Positions 26,600 through 38,010 of a DNA stretch of 64,000 nt are shown one piece after another. Made by a program: the position numbers and the translations under genes. The notes beneath the pieces are model-generated. The model saw nothing but the letters and a program-made list of their open reading frames with translations. It was not told where the DNA came from and did not search any database. Source of the DNA: Pseudomonas paraeruginosa PA7 (GTDB lineage: Bacteria > Pseudomonadota > Gammaproteobacteria > Pseudomonadales > Pseudomonadaceae); the NCBI RefSeq assembly GCF_000017205.1, contig NC_009656.1, positions 5,572,501 to 5,636,500 of the forward strand, written 5' to 3'. Position 1 is the first letter of the stretch; every line of letters begins with the position of its first letter.

Positions 26600-27076
26600 T
26601 CACCGCCCCGGCTGGTTTCTCAGCGCGTTCAACTGGTCGGCCAGCTCGCCGGCCTCGTACGCCGAGCCCAGCCCGCCGAGATAGACCTTGCCGTTGCGGA
26701 TCGGCTCGCGCACCCGCGGCGCCAGGCGCAGGCGCCCGTCCACCAGCACCGCCAGCGCGCGCCCCTGGGCCTCCTCGGTCAGCGCGGCCAGGCGACGGGC
26801 AGCCTGTTCGGTGAAGGTGACCTCGACACCGGGGCGGCCGTTCTGGTCGTAGAGGACTTCGGCGCGCAACACATCGGCCTGGGTCAGGCTCGGCTTGACC
26901 GCCACCAGCAACGCCTTGCCCTGAGGGTCGGCCAGGGTGCGGAACGCCGCGGAAGGCTTGCTGGCGGTGGCGTAGACCCCGAAGCTGTGCTGTGGGATCG
27001 GCAACGGATCGCTGGCGCAGGCGGCCAGCAGCAGCACCAGGCCCAGCGGAAGGAATGCGAGTGTCGAGCGTTTCAT
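26600..27076 (-). CDS. lipoprotein with a SecD periplasmic-head-like domain
   Basis: 158 aa from the ATG at 27076 (MKRSTLAFLPLGLVLLLAAC, lipobox LAAC). The C-terminal part, with VEVTFTEQAARRLAAL, ALAVLVDGRLRLAPRVREPI and the trailing EAGELADQLN, closely follows the pattern of the SecD P1 head domain (compare the VLDGKVISAPVI.EPI style motif in SecD). Here it stands alone with no membrane channel. Function unknown. Its promoter must lie in 27077-27236, opposite the permease leader. PA4718 in PAO1 from memory. Confidence 0.78.
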   Translation of the reverse strand: MKRSTLAFLPLGLVLLLAACASDPLPIPQHSFGVYATASKPSAAFRTLADPQGKALLVAVKPSLTQADVLRAEVLYDQNGRPGVEVTFTEQAARRLAALTEEAQGRALAVLVDGRLRLAPRVREPIRNGKVYLGGLGSAYEAGELADQLNALRNQPGR

Positions 27077-27201
27077 GATGAGTACTGCAGGGAGCCGGAG
27101 CGGGGCGTCCGCCCGGACGCCGCCACCCATGATAACGCCGCCCGCGTCGGCCGGGCGAGCGGGCAGCTGCGCGAAGCGACGATTGTCTAGACTGGCGGAA
27201 A

Positions 27202-27230
27202 TTCACCCGTCTTCCGCGAACTGGTATGAT
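27202..27230 (+). promoter_or_regulatory. promoter of the purine permease-trmA transcript
   Basis: TTCACC (27202-27207), a 17-base spacer and TATGAT (27225-27230). The start near 27237 leaves a leader of about 254 bases before the permease ATG at 27491, whose first 70 bases are a strong hairpin. Confidence 0.6.
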
Positions 27231-27236
27231 GCGCGC

Positions 27237-27490
27237 CTTTTCGAGCCGTATGAACCCCACGCAGGCCGCCGCGAGGCCCCTGGCGTGCGTGGGTCGTTTC
27301 ATGCGGCTCGCGCATTTTCGGGACTCAGCCGTCTGCCGGGATCGCTCGCGATACCACGCCGACGAGACAGCGATGCATCGCCCGCCACGCGGAAATTTCG
27401 GTTTTCCCTGGCCGGCGGCCGGCTCCCGGGCCTCCGGCAGCGGCCACGCGTCATGGGGATCGTTGCAGAGCACATTCAGGGGAAACCAAC
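27237..27490 (+). promoter_or_regulatory. long structured 5' leader before the purine permease
   Basis: A 13-bp stem (27242-27254 with 27298-27310, one G-U pair) closes an asymmetric internal loop and a further perfect 8-bp stem (27256-27263 with 27286-27293: CCCACGCA with TGCGTGGG), topped by a GC-rich loop of 22 bases. The remaining 180 bases contain more GC-rich pairing but no obvious T-tailed terminator. This is the kind of leader that holds a riboswitch or other cis element; I do not recognise a named class. The gap 27077-27236 upstream holds the promoter and nothing else that I can identify. Confidence 0.55.
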
Positions 27491-28786
27491 ATGCTGGAAA
27501 AGCTGTTCCAACTCAAGGCGCACAACACCACGGTGCGCACCGAGATCCTGGCGGGGATCACCACCTTCCTGACCATAGCCTACATCCTCTTCGTCAACCC
27601 GAGCATCCTCGGCGAGACAGGCATGGACAAGGGCGCGGTGTTCGTCGCCACCTGCCTGGCGGCGGCGATCGGCTCGACCATCATGGGCCTGATCGCCAAC
27701 TACCCGATCGCCCTGGCGCCCGGCATGGGCCTGAACGCCTTCTTCACCTACACCGTGGTGCTGCACATGGGCCACAGTTGGCAGGTCGCGCTGGGCGCGG
27801 TGTTCATCTCCGCCACCATGTTCTTCCTGCTGTCGATCTTCCGCATCCGCGAATGGATCATCAACAGCATCCCGCTGCCACTGCGCTCGGCGATCGCCGC
27901 CGGGATCGGCCTGTTCCTCGCGCTGATCGCCCTGCAGAACGCCGGCATCGTGGTGGACAACCCGGCGACCCTGATCGGCATGGGTGACCTGACCAAGCCG
28001 GCGCCGATCCTCGCCACCCTCGGCTTCATCCTGATCGTCGCCCTGGAGGCCCGCAGCGTCACCGGCGCGGTGCTGATCGGCATCCTGGTGGTCACCGCCA
28101 TCGCCATCCTGCTCGGCGTGACCCAGTTCGGCGGCGTGGTGTCGATGCCGCCGTCGCTGGCACCGACCTTCCTCCAGCTGGATATCAAGGGCGCGCTGGA
28201 TATCGGCCTGGTCAGCGTGATCTTCGCCTTCCTCTTCGTCGACCTGTTCGACAACTCCGGCACCCTGATCGGCGTCGCCAAGCGCGCCGGGCTGATGGGC
28301 AAGGACGGCCACATGCCGAAGATGGGCCGCGCGCTGATCGCCGACAGCACCGCGGCGATGGGCGGTTCGCTGCTAGGCACCTCGACCACCACCAGCTACA
28401 TCGAGTCCGCCGCGGGTGTCAGTGCCGGCGGCCGCACCGGCCTGACCGCCATCGTGGTCGCCATCCTCTTCCTCCTGGCGCTGTTCTTCGCCCCGCTGGC
28501 CGGCAGCGTCCCGGCCTTCGCCACCGCACCGGCGCTGCTCTTCGTCGCCGTACTGATGGCCTCCGGCCTGGCCGAGATCGACTGGGAAGACATCACCGTC
28601 GCCGCCCCGGTGGTGGTCACCGCGCTGGCCATGCCGTTCACCTACTCGATCGCCACCGGCATCGCCTTCGGCTTCATCTCCTGGACCGCTATCAAGGTGC
28701 TTTCCGGACGCTGGCGCGAGCTGAATCCGGCGCTGGTGATCCTCTCCATCCTCTTCGTGATCAAGCTGGGCTTCTTCAACGCATGA
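27491..28786 (+). CDS. NCS2 (AzgA-like) purine permease
   Basis: 431 aa, about 12-14 hydrophobic helices. The nucleobase-cation-symporter-2 AzgA-like pattern is visible in [33 protein letters not shown] and [22 protein letters not shown]. It is expected to import adenine, guanine or hypoxanthine with protons; the exact purine is not decidable. RBS CAGGGGA precedes the ATG. The stop overlaps the trmA start (ATGA). PA4719 in PAO1 from memory. Confidence 0.9.
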   Translation: MLEKLFQLKAHNTTVRTEILAGITTFLTIAYILFVNPSILGETGMDKGAVFVATCLAAAIGSTIMGLIANYPIALAPGMGLNAFFTYTVVLHMGHSWQVALGAVFISATMFFLLSIFRIREWIINSIPLPLRSAIAAGIGLFLALIALQNAGIVVDNPATLIGMGDLTKPAPILATLGFILIVALEARSVTGAVLIGILVVTAIAILLGVTQFGGVVSMPPSLAPTFLQLDIKGALDIGLVSVIFAFLFVDLFDNSGTLIGVAKRAGLMGKDGHMPKMGRALIADSTAAMGGSLLGTSTTTSYIESAAGVSAGGRTGLTAIVVAILFLLALFFAPLAGSVPAFATAPALLFVAVLMASGLAEIDWEDITVAAPVVVTALAMPFTYSIATGIAFGFISWTAIKVLSGRWRELNPALVILSILFVIKLGFFNA

Positions 28787-29874
28787 GCCGTCCGCAGTTC
28801 GACCCCGCCGCCTACGCCGCGCAACTGGAAGACAAGAAGGCCCGCCTCGCCGGGTTGCTGGCGCCGTTCGCGGCGCCCGCGCCGGAAGTCTTCGAGTCGC
28901 CGCGCGAGCACTACCGCCTGCGCGCCGAATTCCGCCTGTGGCGGGAGACCGGCAACGAGAACCGCCACTACGCGATGTTCGAACAGGGCGACAAGCACAC
29001 CCCGATCCTGATCGAGGACTTCCCCATCGCCAGCCGCCGCATCAACGAGCTGATGCCGCGCCTGAAGGACGCCTGGGCCGAGCCGGCGCTGGGCTTCAAG
29101 CTGTTCCAGGTGGAGTTCCTTACCACCCTGGCCGGCGACGCCCTGATCACCCTTTGCTACCACCGGCCGATCGACGCCGCCTGGCAGCAGGCGGCAGAAG
29201 CGCTCGCCGCGGAACTGGGCGTGAGTCTGGTCGGCCGTTCGCGCGGCAAGCGCATCGTCGTCGGCCGCGACTACGTGGAAGAGGAACTGCTGGTCGCCGG
29301 CCGGCGCTTCCGCTACCGCCAGCCCGAAGGCGCCTTCACCCAGCCCAACGGCGAAGTGAACCAGAAGATGCTCGGCTGGGCCTACGAGGCGCTCGGCGAG
29401 CGCGAAGACGACCTGCTCGAACTGTACTGCGGCAACGGCAACTTCACCCTGCCGCTGGCCACCCGGGTGCGCAAGGTGCTGGCCACCGAGATCAGCAAGT
29501 CGTCGGTCAACGCGGCGCTGGCCAACCTGGCCGACAACGCGGTGGACAACGTCAGCCTGGTGCGCCTGTCCGCCGAGGAGCTGACCCAGGCGCTGAACGA
29601 GGTCCGCCCGTTCCGCCGCCTGGCCGACATCGACCTGAAGAGCTACGCCTTCGGCAGCGTGTTCGTCGACCCGCCGCGCGCCGGCATGGACCCGGACACC
29701 TGCGAGCTGACCCGGCGCTTCGAACGCATCCTGTACATCTCGTGCAACCCGGAAACCCTGGCGCAGAACATCGCCCAGCTGCACGACACGCACCGGATCA
29801 GCCGCTGCGCGCTGTTCGACCAGTTCCCCTACACCCACCACATGGAAAGCGGCGTCCTCCTCGAACGCCGCTGA
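28783..29874 (+). CDS. trmA: tRNA (uracil-5-)-methyltransferase
   Basis: 363 aa. It methylates U54 in the T loop of tRNAs with SAM. Motifs: [13 protein letters not shown] (SAM binding), DPPRAGMD (uridine-binding and catalytic-base region) and [11 protein letters not shown] (with the catalytic cysteine ISCNP). No TRAM domain or Fe-S cluster motif, as normal for TrmA. Its ATG overlaps the stop of the purine permease by four bases, so they are co-translated. PA4720 in PAO1 from memory. Confidence 0.95.
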   Translation: MSRPQFDPAAYAAQLEDKKARLAGLLAPFAAPAPEVFESPREHYRLRAEFRLWRETGNENRHYAMFEQGDKHTPILIEDFPIASRRINELMPRLKDAWAEPALGFKLFQVEFLTTLAGDALITLCYHRPIDAAWQQAAEALAAELGVSLVGRSRGKRIVVGRDYVEEELLVAGRRFRYRQPEGAFTQPNGEVNQKMLGWAYEALGEREDDLLELYCGNGNFTLPLATRVRKVLATEISKSSVNAALANLADNAVDNVSLVRLSAEELTQALNEVRPFRRLADIDLKSYAFGSVFVDPPRAGMDPDTCELTRRFERILYISCNPETLAQNIAQLHDTHRISRCALFDQFPYTHHMESGVLLERR

Positions 29875-29890
29875 GCGAACTGGCCGCGCC

Positions 29891-30598
29891 TCAGAGCCGC
29901 ACCGGGAGGCGCCGCGCCAGGCGCAATCCTTCCGTAGTCACCTCGGCGCCATAGGCCAGCACCTCGACGCCCGCTTGCGCCGCCTCGCGCAGGGCCTTGC
30001 CGTAGGCCGGATCGATCTCGTCGGCGGGGCGCACCGCCTCGATCCCGGACAGGTTCACGCAGTACAGCTGCACCGCGCGGACACCGTCCCGCGCCAGCGC
30101 CGCCAGTTCGCGCAGGTGCTTGGCGCCACGCAGGGTGACGGCGTCGGGGAAGGCCGCCACGGCGGTTTCGTCGAAGCCCAGGGTGACGCTCTTCACCTCG
30201 ATGAACAACGCGCCGGCGGGATACTCCAGGCGAAAGTCGGCACGGCTGTTCTCCACCCCGTACGCCACTTCCCGGCGCAGGCTGGCGAAGCCGGCGAGTT
30301 CGGGGATGTCGCCGGCCAGCAGCGCTTCCTCCACCAGGCGGTTGGCCCGCGCCGTGTTGACGCAGGCCAGGCGGCCCTGCGGGGTCTCGCTAAGCTCCCA
30401 GGTCCCTGGCAGCTTGCGCCTGGGATCGTCGGAGCGGCTGAACCAGACCCGGCAGCCCTCGCTCATGCAATTGAGCATCGAGCCGGTGTTCGGACAGTGG
30501 ATGGTCAGGCGCTCGCCGCCGGCGCTCTCGATATCGGCGAGGAAACGCTTGTAGCGGCGCAGCAGGCGCCCCTCCTCCAGCGGCGGATCGAAACGCAT
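29891..30598 (-). CDS. sfsA: sugar fermentation stimulation protein homologue
   Basis: 235 aa, full-length SfsA family with the characteristic [30 protein letters not shown] and [19 protein letters not shown] blocks. The core resembles a PD-(D/E)XK nuclease-like fold with conserved acidic and lysine residues (EVKSVT). In E. coli it was linked to maltose metabolism and can bind DNA; its biochemical role is uncertain. Stop lies 16 bases from convergent trmA; its ATG overlaps the upstream aminotransferase stop. PA4721 in PAO1 from memory. Confidence 0.94.
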   Translation of the reverse strand: MRFDPPLEEGRLLRRYKRFLADIESAGGERLTIHCPNTGSMLNCMSEGCRVWFSRSDDPRRKLPGTWELSETPQGRLACVNTARANRLVEEALLAGDIPELAGFASLRREVAYGVENSRADFRLEYPAGALFIEVKSVTLGFDETAVAAFPDAVTLRGAKHLRELAALARDGVRAVQLYCVNLSGIEAVRPADEIDPAYGKALREAAQAGVEVLAYGAEVTTEGLRLARRLPVRL

Positions 30599-31770
30599 CA
30601 GGGCCGCCAGCCCTTCAGCCCGCGGGCGATCCGCTCCACCGCTTCCTGCAGGCGCGGCAGGCTCTGGGTATAGGCGAAGCGCACGTGGTGGCCGGCCTGG
30701 TGGCGGCCGAAGTCCAGTCCCGGGGTGAAGGCGACATGCTCGGTCTCGATGAAGTGCTTGCAGAAAGCGTAGGCATCGCCGCCGAACGCGCTGATATCGG
30801 CATAGAGATAGAAGGCGCCTTCCGGCTCCACGGCGATCCCGAAACCCAGCTCGCGCAGGGCCGGCAGGAGGAAGTCGCGACGGCGGGCGAACTCGTGGCG
30901 GCGCTCCTCGAGGATGGCGATGGTGCCCGGCTCGAAGCAGGCCAGCGCGGCCTGCTGGGCCATGCTCGGCGCGCTGATGTAGAGGTTCTGCGCCAGCTTC
31001 TCCAGTTCCGGCAGCGCCGCCGGCGGCGCCACCAGCCAGCCCAGGCGCCAGCCGGTCATGCCGAAATACTTGGAAAAACTATTCAGGACGAAGGCCTCGT
31101 CGTCGACTTCCAGCACCGAGGCGGCATCCACGCCGTAGGTCAGGCCGTGGTAGATCTCGTCCACCACCAGGTGCCCGCCGCGCCCCTTCAGGGCGGCCGA
31201 GAGGCCGGCCAGTTCGTCGCGGCCGAGCAGGGTTCCGGTGGGATTCGCCGGCGAGGCCACCAGAGCGCCTACACTGTCTGAGTCCCAGTGCCGCTCGATG
31301 AGCGCCGGGGTCAGTTGGTAACGGCTGTCCGGCCCCACCGGCACCAGTTGCGCGGCGCCTTCGACCAGGCGCAGGAAGTGCCGGTTGCAGGGGTAGCCCG
31401 GATCGGCCAGCAGCCAGTGCCGGCCCGGGTCGACCAGCAGGCTGCTGGCCAGCAGGAGGGCGCCGGAGCCGCCCGGGGTGACCAGCACGCGCTGCGGATC
31501 GAGATCGACCCCGTAGCGCTCGCCGTAGTATCTCGCGATCGCCTCGCGCAGCGCCGGCAGGCCGCGCGCGGCGGTGTAGCGGGTATGCCCGGCGGCCAGG
31601 GCGGCGCGCCCGGCCTCGATGATCGGCTCGGCGGTGGTGAAGTCCGGCTCGCCGATTTCCAGGTGGATCACGTCGTGGCCGGCGGCCTGCAGCTCGTTGG
31701 CACGGGCCAGCAGGGCCATGACGTGGAAAGGCTCGATGGCCCGACTGCGTGCGCTATAGGAGGTAGCCAT
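30598..31770 (-). CDS. class I/II PLP aminotransferase
   Basis: 390 aa. The PLP-lysine motif [18 protein letters not shown] and the N-terminal [13 protein letters not shown] are intact. It looks like an aspartate-type aminotransferase; the specific amino acid cannot be told from sequence. It overlaps sfsA by one base (TGATG-type), and its start is divergent from dksA 190 bases away. PA4722 in PAO1 from memory. Confidence 0.9.
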   Translation of the reverse strand: MATSYSARSRAIEPFHVMALLARANELQAAGHDVIHLEIGEPDFTTAEPIIEAGRAALAAGHTRYTAARGLPALREAIARYYGERYGVDLDPQRVLVTPGGSGALLLASSLLVDPGRHWLLADPGYPCNRHFLRLVEGAAQLVPVGPDSRYQLTPALIERHWDSDSVGALVASPANPTGTLLGRDELAGLSAALKGRGGHLVVDEIYHGLTYGVDAASVLEVDDEAFVLNSFSKYFGMTGWRLGWLVAPPAALPELEKLAQNLYISAPSMAQQAALACFEPGTIAILEERRHEFARRRDFLLPALRELGFGIAVEPEGAFYLYADISAFGGDAYAFCKHFIETEHVAFTPGLDFGRHQAGHHVRFAYTQSLPRLQEAVERIARGLKGWRP

Positions 31771-31836
31771 GGATATTCCGAACTTTGCGGGGAAAAACCG
31801 ATTCTAACCAAGCCATTACGCGGGTGACACCAGCCT

Positions 31837-31866
31837 CGACAACCGGGAGTAGCGCCAAGGTTGTCG
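31837..31866. promoter_or_regulatory. inverted repeat between the aminotransferase and dksA
   Basis: CGACAACC (31837-31844) and GGTTGTCG (31859-31866), perfect 8-bp arms with a 14-base spacer, lie in the shared divergent promoter region. It could be an operator for either gene or a hairpin in the 5' leader; nothing further is shown. Confidence 0.45.
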
Positions 31867-31962
31867 TTCTGGTAAGTTCGCCCGCTTGCGACCGCGGGGC
31901 CGGAGAGCCGGCGAGGGAACCCTGCCGCGGACAGGATTAGCGAAAGTGAGAGGCGGCCATTC

Positions 31963-32409
31963 ATGTCCACCAAAGCAAAACAACAGAGCAGCCAGCAGAT
32001 GACCCGCGGCTTCGAGCCCTACCAGGAAACCAAGGGCGAGGAGTACATGAGCGAGCGCATGCGCGCGCACTTCACCGCGATCCTGAACAAATGGAAGCAG
32101 GAGCTGATGGAAGAGGTCGACCGTACCGTGCATCACATGCAGGACGAAGCGGCCAACTTCCCCGATCCGGCCGACCGCGCCAGCCAGGAAGAAGAGTTCA
32201 GCCTGGAACTGCGCGCCCGCGACCGCGAGCGCAAGCTGATCAAGAAGATCGACGAGACCCTGCAGCTGATCGAAGACGAAGAATACGGCTGGTGCGACTC
32301 CTGCGGCGTCGAGATCGGCATCCGTCGCCTGGAGGCCCGCCCCACCGCGACCCTCTGCATCGACTGCAAGACCCTCGCGGAAATCCGCGAGAAGCAACTC
32401 GGCTCCTGA
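31963..32409 (+). CDS. dksA: DksA, RNA polymerase secondary-channel regulator
   Basis: 148 aa. The coiled-coil (about 33-108) carries the DxxDxA tip motif DPADRA (Asp68, Asp71, Ala73) that enters the RNA polymerase secondary channel. The zinc-finger is intact with Cys111-X2-Cys114 and Cys132-X2-Cys135. With ppGpp it adjusts transcription of rRNA and amino acid genes in the stringent response. A strong terminator follows before gluQ. This is the zinc-type DksA; the cysteine-less DksA2 is elsewhere in the genome. PA4723 in PAO1 from memory. Confidence 0.97.
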   Translation: MSTKAKQQSSQQMTRGFEPYQETKGEEYMSERMRAHFTAILNKWKQELMEEVDRTVHHMQDEAANFPDPADRASQEEEFSLELRARDRERKLIKKIDETLQLIEDEEYGWCDSCGVEIGIRRLEARPTATLCIDCKTLAEIREKQLGS

Positions 32410-32418
32410 GCCGGACCG

Positions 32419-32445
32419 ACGGGGCGCCAAGGCGCCCCGTTTCGT
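32419..32445 (+). terminator. dksA intrinsic terminator
   Basis: ACGGGGCGCC (32419-32428), loop AA, GGCGCCCCGT (32431-32440), then TTCGTTT. Very strong 10-bp stem, ten bases past the stop. Confidence 0.85.
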
Positions 32446-32476
32446 TTCCGTCGTTCCCCGCCGCACCGCCCGCGCC

Positions 32477-33358
32477 ATGACCTCTTCCTACGTAGGCCGC
32501 TTCGCCCCGACGCCCAGCGGCTACCTGCACTTCGGCTCCCTGGTGGCGGCCGTCGCCTCCTACCTGGACGCCCGCGCCGTCGGCGGCCGCTGGCTGGTGC
32601 GCATGGAAGACCTCGACCCGCCACGGGAGGTCCCCGGCGCCCAGCGGGCGATCCTGGAGACCCTGGAGCGCTACGGCTTCGAGTGGGATGGCGCGGTGGA
32701 ACGCCAGAGCGAACGCTTCCCGGCCTACGCCTCGGTGATCGAACAACTGCTGCGCAGCGGACTGGCCTACGCCTGCACCTGCTCGCGCAAGCAACTGGAA
32801 GACTTCGCCGGTATCTACCCGGGCTTCTGCCGCGACGCCGGGCACGCCCGCGACGACGCGGCGATCCGCCTGCGCGTGCCTGAGCTGGAATATCGCTTCG
32901 TCGATCGCGTGCAGGGCGAAGTCTGCCAGCATCTCGGCCGCGAGGTCGGCGATTTCGTCATCCAGCGCCGCGACGGCCTCTACGCCTACCAACTGGCGGT
33001 GGTGCTGGACGACGCCTGGCAGGGCATCACCGACATCGTCCGCGGCGCCGATCTGCTCGACTCGACCCCGCGCCAGCTCTATCTCCAGGAACTGCTGGGG
33101 CTGAGCCAGCCGCGCTACCTGCACGTGCCGCTGATCGTCCAGCCGGACGGGCACAAGCTGGGCAAGTCCTACCGCTCCCCGCCGCTGCCCGCCGAACAGG
33201 CCGCCGTGCCGCTGACCCGCGCCCTCCGCGCGCTCGGCCAGCGGCCGCCGGCCGAACTGGCCGAAGGCAGCGCCGGCGAGGCACTGGCCTGGGGCGTCGC
33301 GCATTGGGACGCCACACGCATCCCGCGCCGCGCCACCCTCCCCGAGGAAAGCCTGTAG
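32477..33358 (+). CDS. gluQ: glutamyl-Q tRNA(Asp) synthetase
   Basis: 293 aa, a truncated glutamyl-tRNA synthetase that charges glutamate onto the queuosine base of tRNA-Asp. The class I HIGH-like element GRFAPTPSGYLHFGSLVAA and the KMSKS-like GHKLGKSYRSPP are present, while the anticodon-binding domain is absent, which defines this family. Cysteines CTCSRKQ around residue 95 and the FCRD segment belong to the zinc site. It follows dksA, a conserved pairing in gamma-proteobacteria. PA4724 in PAO1 from memory. Confidence 0.95.
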   Translation: MTSSYVGRFAPTPSGYLHFGSLVAAVASYLDARAVGGRWLVRMEDLDPPREVPGAQRAILETLERYGFEWDGAVERQSERFPAYASVIEQLLRSGLAYACTCSRKQLEDFAGIYPGFCRDAGHARDDAAIRLRVPELEYRFVDRVQGEVCQHLGREVGDFVIQRRDGLYAYQLAVVLDDAWQGITDIVRGADLLDSTPRQLYLQELLGLSQPRYLHVPLIVQPDGHKLGKSYRSPPLPAEQAAVPLTRALRALGQRPPAELAEGSAGEALAWGVAHWDATRIPRRATLPEESL

Positions 33359-33400
33359 CCCGCCCGGCGGCTTGCCGGCACCCACCCGCAGCCTGTAGCC
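33350..33400 (+). repeat. direct repeat AGCCTGTAGCC after gluQ
   Basis: AGCCTGTAGCC occurs at 33350-33360 (overlapping the gluQ stop) and 33390-33400, forty bases apart. Between them a GC-rich hairpin (CCGGCGG..GCCGG-type) could act as a weak terminator. Probably a local slippage product. Confidence 0.5.
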
Positions 33401-33427
33401 TGCCGGCCCAAGCATGAGGGAAGCGGC

Positions 33428-33604
33428 ATGTACATCTACCGACTGGTCCTGCTCCTGGTCGTGGGCATCTATCTCTTTTCCCCCGCCATCATGGACTGGT
33501 GGATCGACCCCAACGGCGCCTGGTACCGCCCGTACCTGCTGTGGCTGATCCTCATCGTGGTCACTTTCATCCTGCAGAGCCAGCGCGATGCTGACGAGCT
33601 TTAG
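33428..33604 (+). CDS. cbrX: CbrX, small membrane protein upstream of cbrA
   Basis: 58 aa, too short for most gene finders. ATG at 33428, TAG at 33602-33604. Two hydrophobic segments (LVLLLVVGIYLFSP and LLWLILIVVTFIL) flank a short aromatic loop (MDWWIDPNGAWYRPY). The last 17 bases overlap the start of cbrA in another frame, so ribosomes finishing CbrX can restart on CbrA. In Pseudomonas putida a small ORF cbrX in this position is described as coupling translation and co-transcription of cbrA. This one matches in size and layout. PA4724.1 in PAO1 from memory. Confidence 0.85.
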   Translation: MYIYRLVLLLVVGIYLFSPAIMDWWIDPNGAWYRPYLLWLILIVVTFILQSQRDADEL

Positions 33605-36539
33605 CCTCACCCAGCTGATCCTGATCAGCGTCGCCTATCTCTTCACCCTGTTCGGCATCGCCTGGATCGCCGAGCGCGGCTACGTGCCGCGCCGGCTGGT
33701 GCGCCACCCGCTGGTCTACACCCTGTCGCTGGGGGTCTATGCCAGCGCCTGGGCCTTCTACGGCACGGTCGGCCTGGCCTACCAGTACGGCTACGGCTTC
33801 CTGGCCATCTACCTGGGGATCTCCGGGGCCTTCCTGCTCGCCCCGGTGTTGCTATACCCGATCCTGCGGGTGACCCGCGCCTACCAGTTGTCCTCGCTGG
33901 CCGACCTGTTCGCCTTCCGCTTCCGCAGCACCTGGGCCGGTGCCCTGACCACCCTGTTCATGCTGATCGGCGTGCTGCCGATGCTGGCCCTGCAGATCCA
34001 GGCGGTCGCCGACTCGATCAGCATCCTCACCCGAGACCCGGCCCAGGAGCGGGTCGCGTTCGTCTTCTGCACCCTGATCACCCTGTTCGCGATCCTCTTC
34101 GGCGCCCGCCACATCGCCACCCGCGAGCGCCACGAGGGGCTGGTGTTCGCCATCGCCTTCGAATCGCTGGTCAAGCTGGTGATGCTCGGCAGCATCGGCC
34201 TCTACGCCCTGTACGGGGTCTTCGGCGGGCCGGAAGGCCTGGAAATCTGGCTGTTGCAGAACCAGACCGCGCTGACCACCCTGCACACCCCCCTGGCCGA
34301 GGGGCCGTGGCGGACGTTGCTGCTGGTGTTCTTCGCCGCGGCCATCGTGATGCCGCACATGTATCACATGATCTTCACCGAGAACCTCAACCCGCGGGCG
34401 CTGATCTCCGCCAGTTGGGGCCTGCCACTGTTCCTCCTGCTGATGAGCCTGGCCGTGCCGCCGATCCTCTGGGCCGGCCTGCGCCTCGGCGCCTCGACCA
34501 CCCCGGAGTACTACACCATCGGCCTCGGCCTGGCGGTGGACAGCCCGGCCCTGGCCCTGGCCGCCTTCGTCGGCGGGATCTCCGCCGCCAGCGGGCTGAC
34601 CATCGTGATGACCCTGGCGCTATCGGGCATGGTCCTCAACCACCTGGTGCTGCCGCTCTACCAGCCACCGGCGCAGGGCAACATCTACCGCTGGCTGAAG
34701 TGGACCCGGCGCCTGCTGATCGTCGCCATCATCATGGCCAGCTATGCCTTCTACCTGCTGCTGGGCGCCGAGCAGGACCTGTCCAACCTCGGCATAGTGT
34801 CCTTCGTCGCCACCCTGCAGTTCCTCCCCGGCGCCCTCTCGGTGCTGTACTGGCCGACCGCCAACCGCCGCGGCTTCATCGCCGGGCTGATCGCCGGGAT
34901 GCTGGTCTGGGCGATCACCATGCTGCTGCCGCTGATGGGCAACGTGCAGGGCCTGTACCTGCCGCTGTTCGACATGATCTACGTGCTGGACGACTCCAAC
35001 TGGCACCTGGCGGCGCTGTCCTCGCTGGCGGCCAACGTCCTGGTCTTCACCCTGGTCTCGCTGTTCACCGAAGCCAGCGACGAAGAGAAAGGCGCGGCCG
35101 AGGCCTGCGCGGTGGACAATGTGCGCCGTCCGCAGCGCCGCGAGCTGTTCGCCGGCTCGCCGCAGGAGTTCGCCAGCCAGCTGGCCAAGCCGCTGGGCGC
35201 GAAGACCGCGCAGAAGGAAGTCGAGCAGGCCCTGCGCGACCTCCACCTGCCCTTCGACGAACGCCGCCCCTACGCCCTGCGCCGCCTGCGCGACCGCATC
35301 GAGGCCAACCTGTCCGGGCTGATGGGGCCGAGCGTGGCCCAGGACATCGTGGAAACCTTCCTGCCCTACAAGACCAGCGAGGAAAGCTACGTCACCGAGG
35401 ACATCCACTTCATCGAGAGCCGCCTGGAGGATTACCACTCGCGGTTGACCGGTCTCGCCGCCGAACTCGACACCCTCCGCCGCTACCACCGGCAGACCCT
35501 GCAGGACCTGCCGATGGGCGTCTGCTCGCTGGCCAAGGACCAGGAAGTGCTGATGTGGAACCGCGCCATCGAGGAACTCACCGGGGTCGGCGCGCAGAAG
35601 GTCGTCGGCTCGCGCCTGTCGGCCCTGCCGGAACCCTGGAAGGGCCTGCTGGAACGCTTCATCGACGCTCCCGACGAGCATCTGCACAAGCAGCGCCTGG
35701 TCTACGACGGCCACACCCGCTGGCTGAACCTGCACAAGGCGGCGATCGAGGAGCCCCTGGCGCCGGGCAACAGCGGCCTGGTGCTGCTGGTCGAGGACCT
35801 CACCGAAACCCAGTTGCTGGAAGACAAGCTGGTCCACTCCGAGCGCCTGGCATCCATTGGCCGCCTGGCCGCCGGCGTCGCCCACGAGATCGGCAACCCG
35901 ATCACCGGCATCGCCTGCCTGGCGCAGAATCTACGCGAGGAGCGCGAGGGCGACGGCGAACTGACCGAAATCAGCGAACAGATCCTCGACCAGACCAAGC
36001 GCGTCTCGAGGATCGTCCAGTCGCTGATGAGCTTCGCCCATTCCGGCAGTCACCTGCAGGCCCTGGAGCCGGTATGCCTGAGCGAGGTCGCCCAGGAGGC
36101 CATCGGCCTGCTGTCGCTGAACCGGCGCAGCGTCGAGGTGCAGTTCTTCAACCTGTGCGATCCGGCGCACTGGGTCGAGGGCGACTCTCAGCGCCTGGCC
36201 CAGGTGCTCATCAATCTGCTCTCCAACGCCCGCGACGCCAGTCCGCCGGGCGGGGCGATCCGGGTCCGCAGCGAAGCCTCCGAACACACCGTGGACCTGA
36301 TCGTCGAGGACGAAGGCAGCGGCATCCCGAAAGCGATCATGGACCAGCTGTTCGAGCCGTTCTTCACCACCAAGGACCCCGGCAAGGGCACCGGGCTCGG
36401 CCTCGCACTGGTCTATTCGATCGTGGAAGAGCATTATGGACAGATAACCATCGAGAGCCCGACGGATCACTCGCGAGAAGGCGGCACCCGCTTCCGCGTG
36501 ACCCTGCCGCGGCACCCTGGCCCGACGGCCGAGCTGTAG
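33588..36539 (+). CDS. cbrA: CbrA, carbon/nitrogen-balance sensor histidine kinase
   Basis: 983 aa. N-terminal half (to about 500) is a sodium:solute-symporter-like (SLC5) membrane domain of about 13 helices, followed by a linker, a PAS domain (about 640-750; [20 protein letters not shown]), a HisKA domain with phospho-acceptor His766 ([11 protein letters not shown]) and a HATPase domain with [10 protein letters not shown] and [15 protein letters not shown]. It phosphorylates CbrB and controls use of histidine, proline and other poor carbon sources; it can itself take up histidine in relatives. Its ATG overlaps cbrX. PA4725 in PAO1 from memory. Confidence 0.96.
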   Translation: MLTSFSLTQLILISVAYLFTLFGIAWIAERGYVPRRLVRHPLVYTLSLGVYASAWAFYGTVGLAYQYGYGFLAIYLGISGAFLLAPVLLYPILRVTRAYQLSSLADLFAFRFRSTWAGALTTLFMLIGVLPMLALQIQAVADSISILTRDPAQERVAFVFCTLITLFAILFGARHIATRERHEGLVFAIAFESLVKLVMLGSIGLYALYGVFGGPEGLEIWLLQNQTALTTLHTPLAEGPWRTLLLVFFAAAIVMPHMYHMIFTENLNPRALISASWGLPLFLLLMSLAVPPILWAGLRLGASTTPEYYTIGLGLAVDSPALALAAFVGGISAASGLTIVMTLALSGMVLNHLVLPLYQPPAQGNIYRWLKWTRRLLIVAIIMASYAFYLLLGAEQDLSNLGIVSFVATLQFLPGALSVLYWPTANRRGFIAGLIAGMLVWAITMLLPLMGNVQGLYLPLFDMIYVLDDSNWHLAALSSLAANVLVFTLVSLFTEASDEEKGAAEACAVDNVRRPQRRELFAGSPQEFASQLAKPLGAKTAQKEVEQALRDLHLPFDERRPYALRRLRDRIEANLSGLMGPSVAQDIVETFLPYKTSEESYVTEDIHFIESRLEDYHSRLTGLAAELDTLRRYHRQTLQDLPMGVCSLAKDQEVLMWNRAIEELTGVGAQKVVGSRLSALPEPWKGLLERFIDAPDEHLHKQRLVYDGHTRWLNLHKAAIEEPLAPGNSGLVLLVEDLTETQLLEDKLVHSERLASIGRLAAGVAHEIGNPITGIACLAQNLREEREGDGELTEISEQILDQTKRVSRIVQSLMSFAHSGSHLQALEPVCLSEVAQEAIGLLSLNRRSVEVQFFNLCDPAHWVEGDSQRLAQVLINLLSNARDASPPGGAIRVRSEASEHTVDLIVEDEGSGIPKAIMDQLFEPFFTTKDPGKGTGLGLALVYSIVEEHYGQITIESPTDHSREGGTRFRVTLPRHPGPTAEL

Positions 36540-36565
36540 ACGAGCACGTCGAGAGAGCTGAATAC

Positions 36566-37999
<1,434 letters not shown>

Positions 38000-38010
38000 C
38001 ACCCTGCAAC

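Noticed and set aside
33350..33400. Attachment-site-like direct repeat
   Set aside because: The repeats are only 40 bases apart and flank nothing; there is no integrase or tRNA.
34307..36565. Open frame upstream of and in frame with cbrB, giving a 1230-aa product
   Set aside because: This part overlaps cbrA in another frame and is Arg/Gly/Pro-rich shadow. The receiver domain begins exactly at the ATG at 36566, which has a ribosome site.
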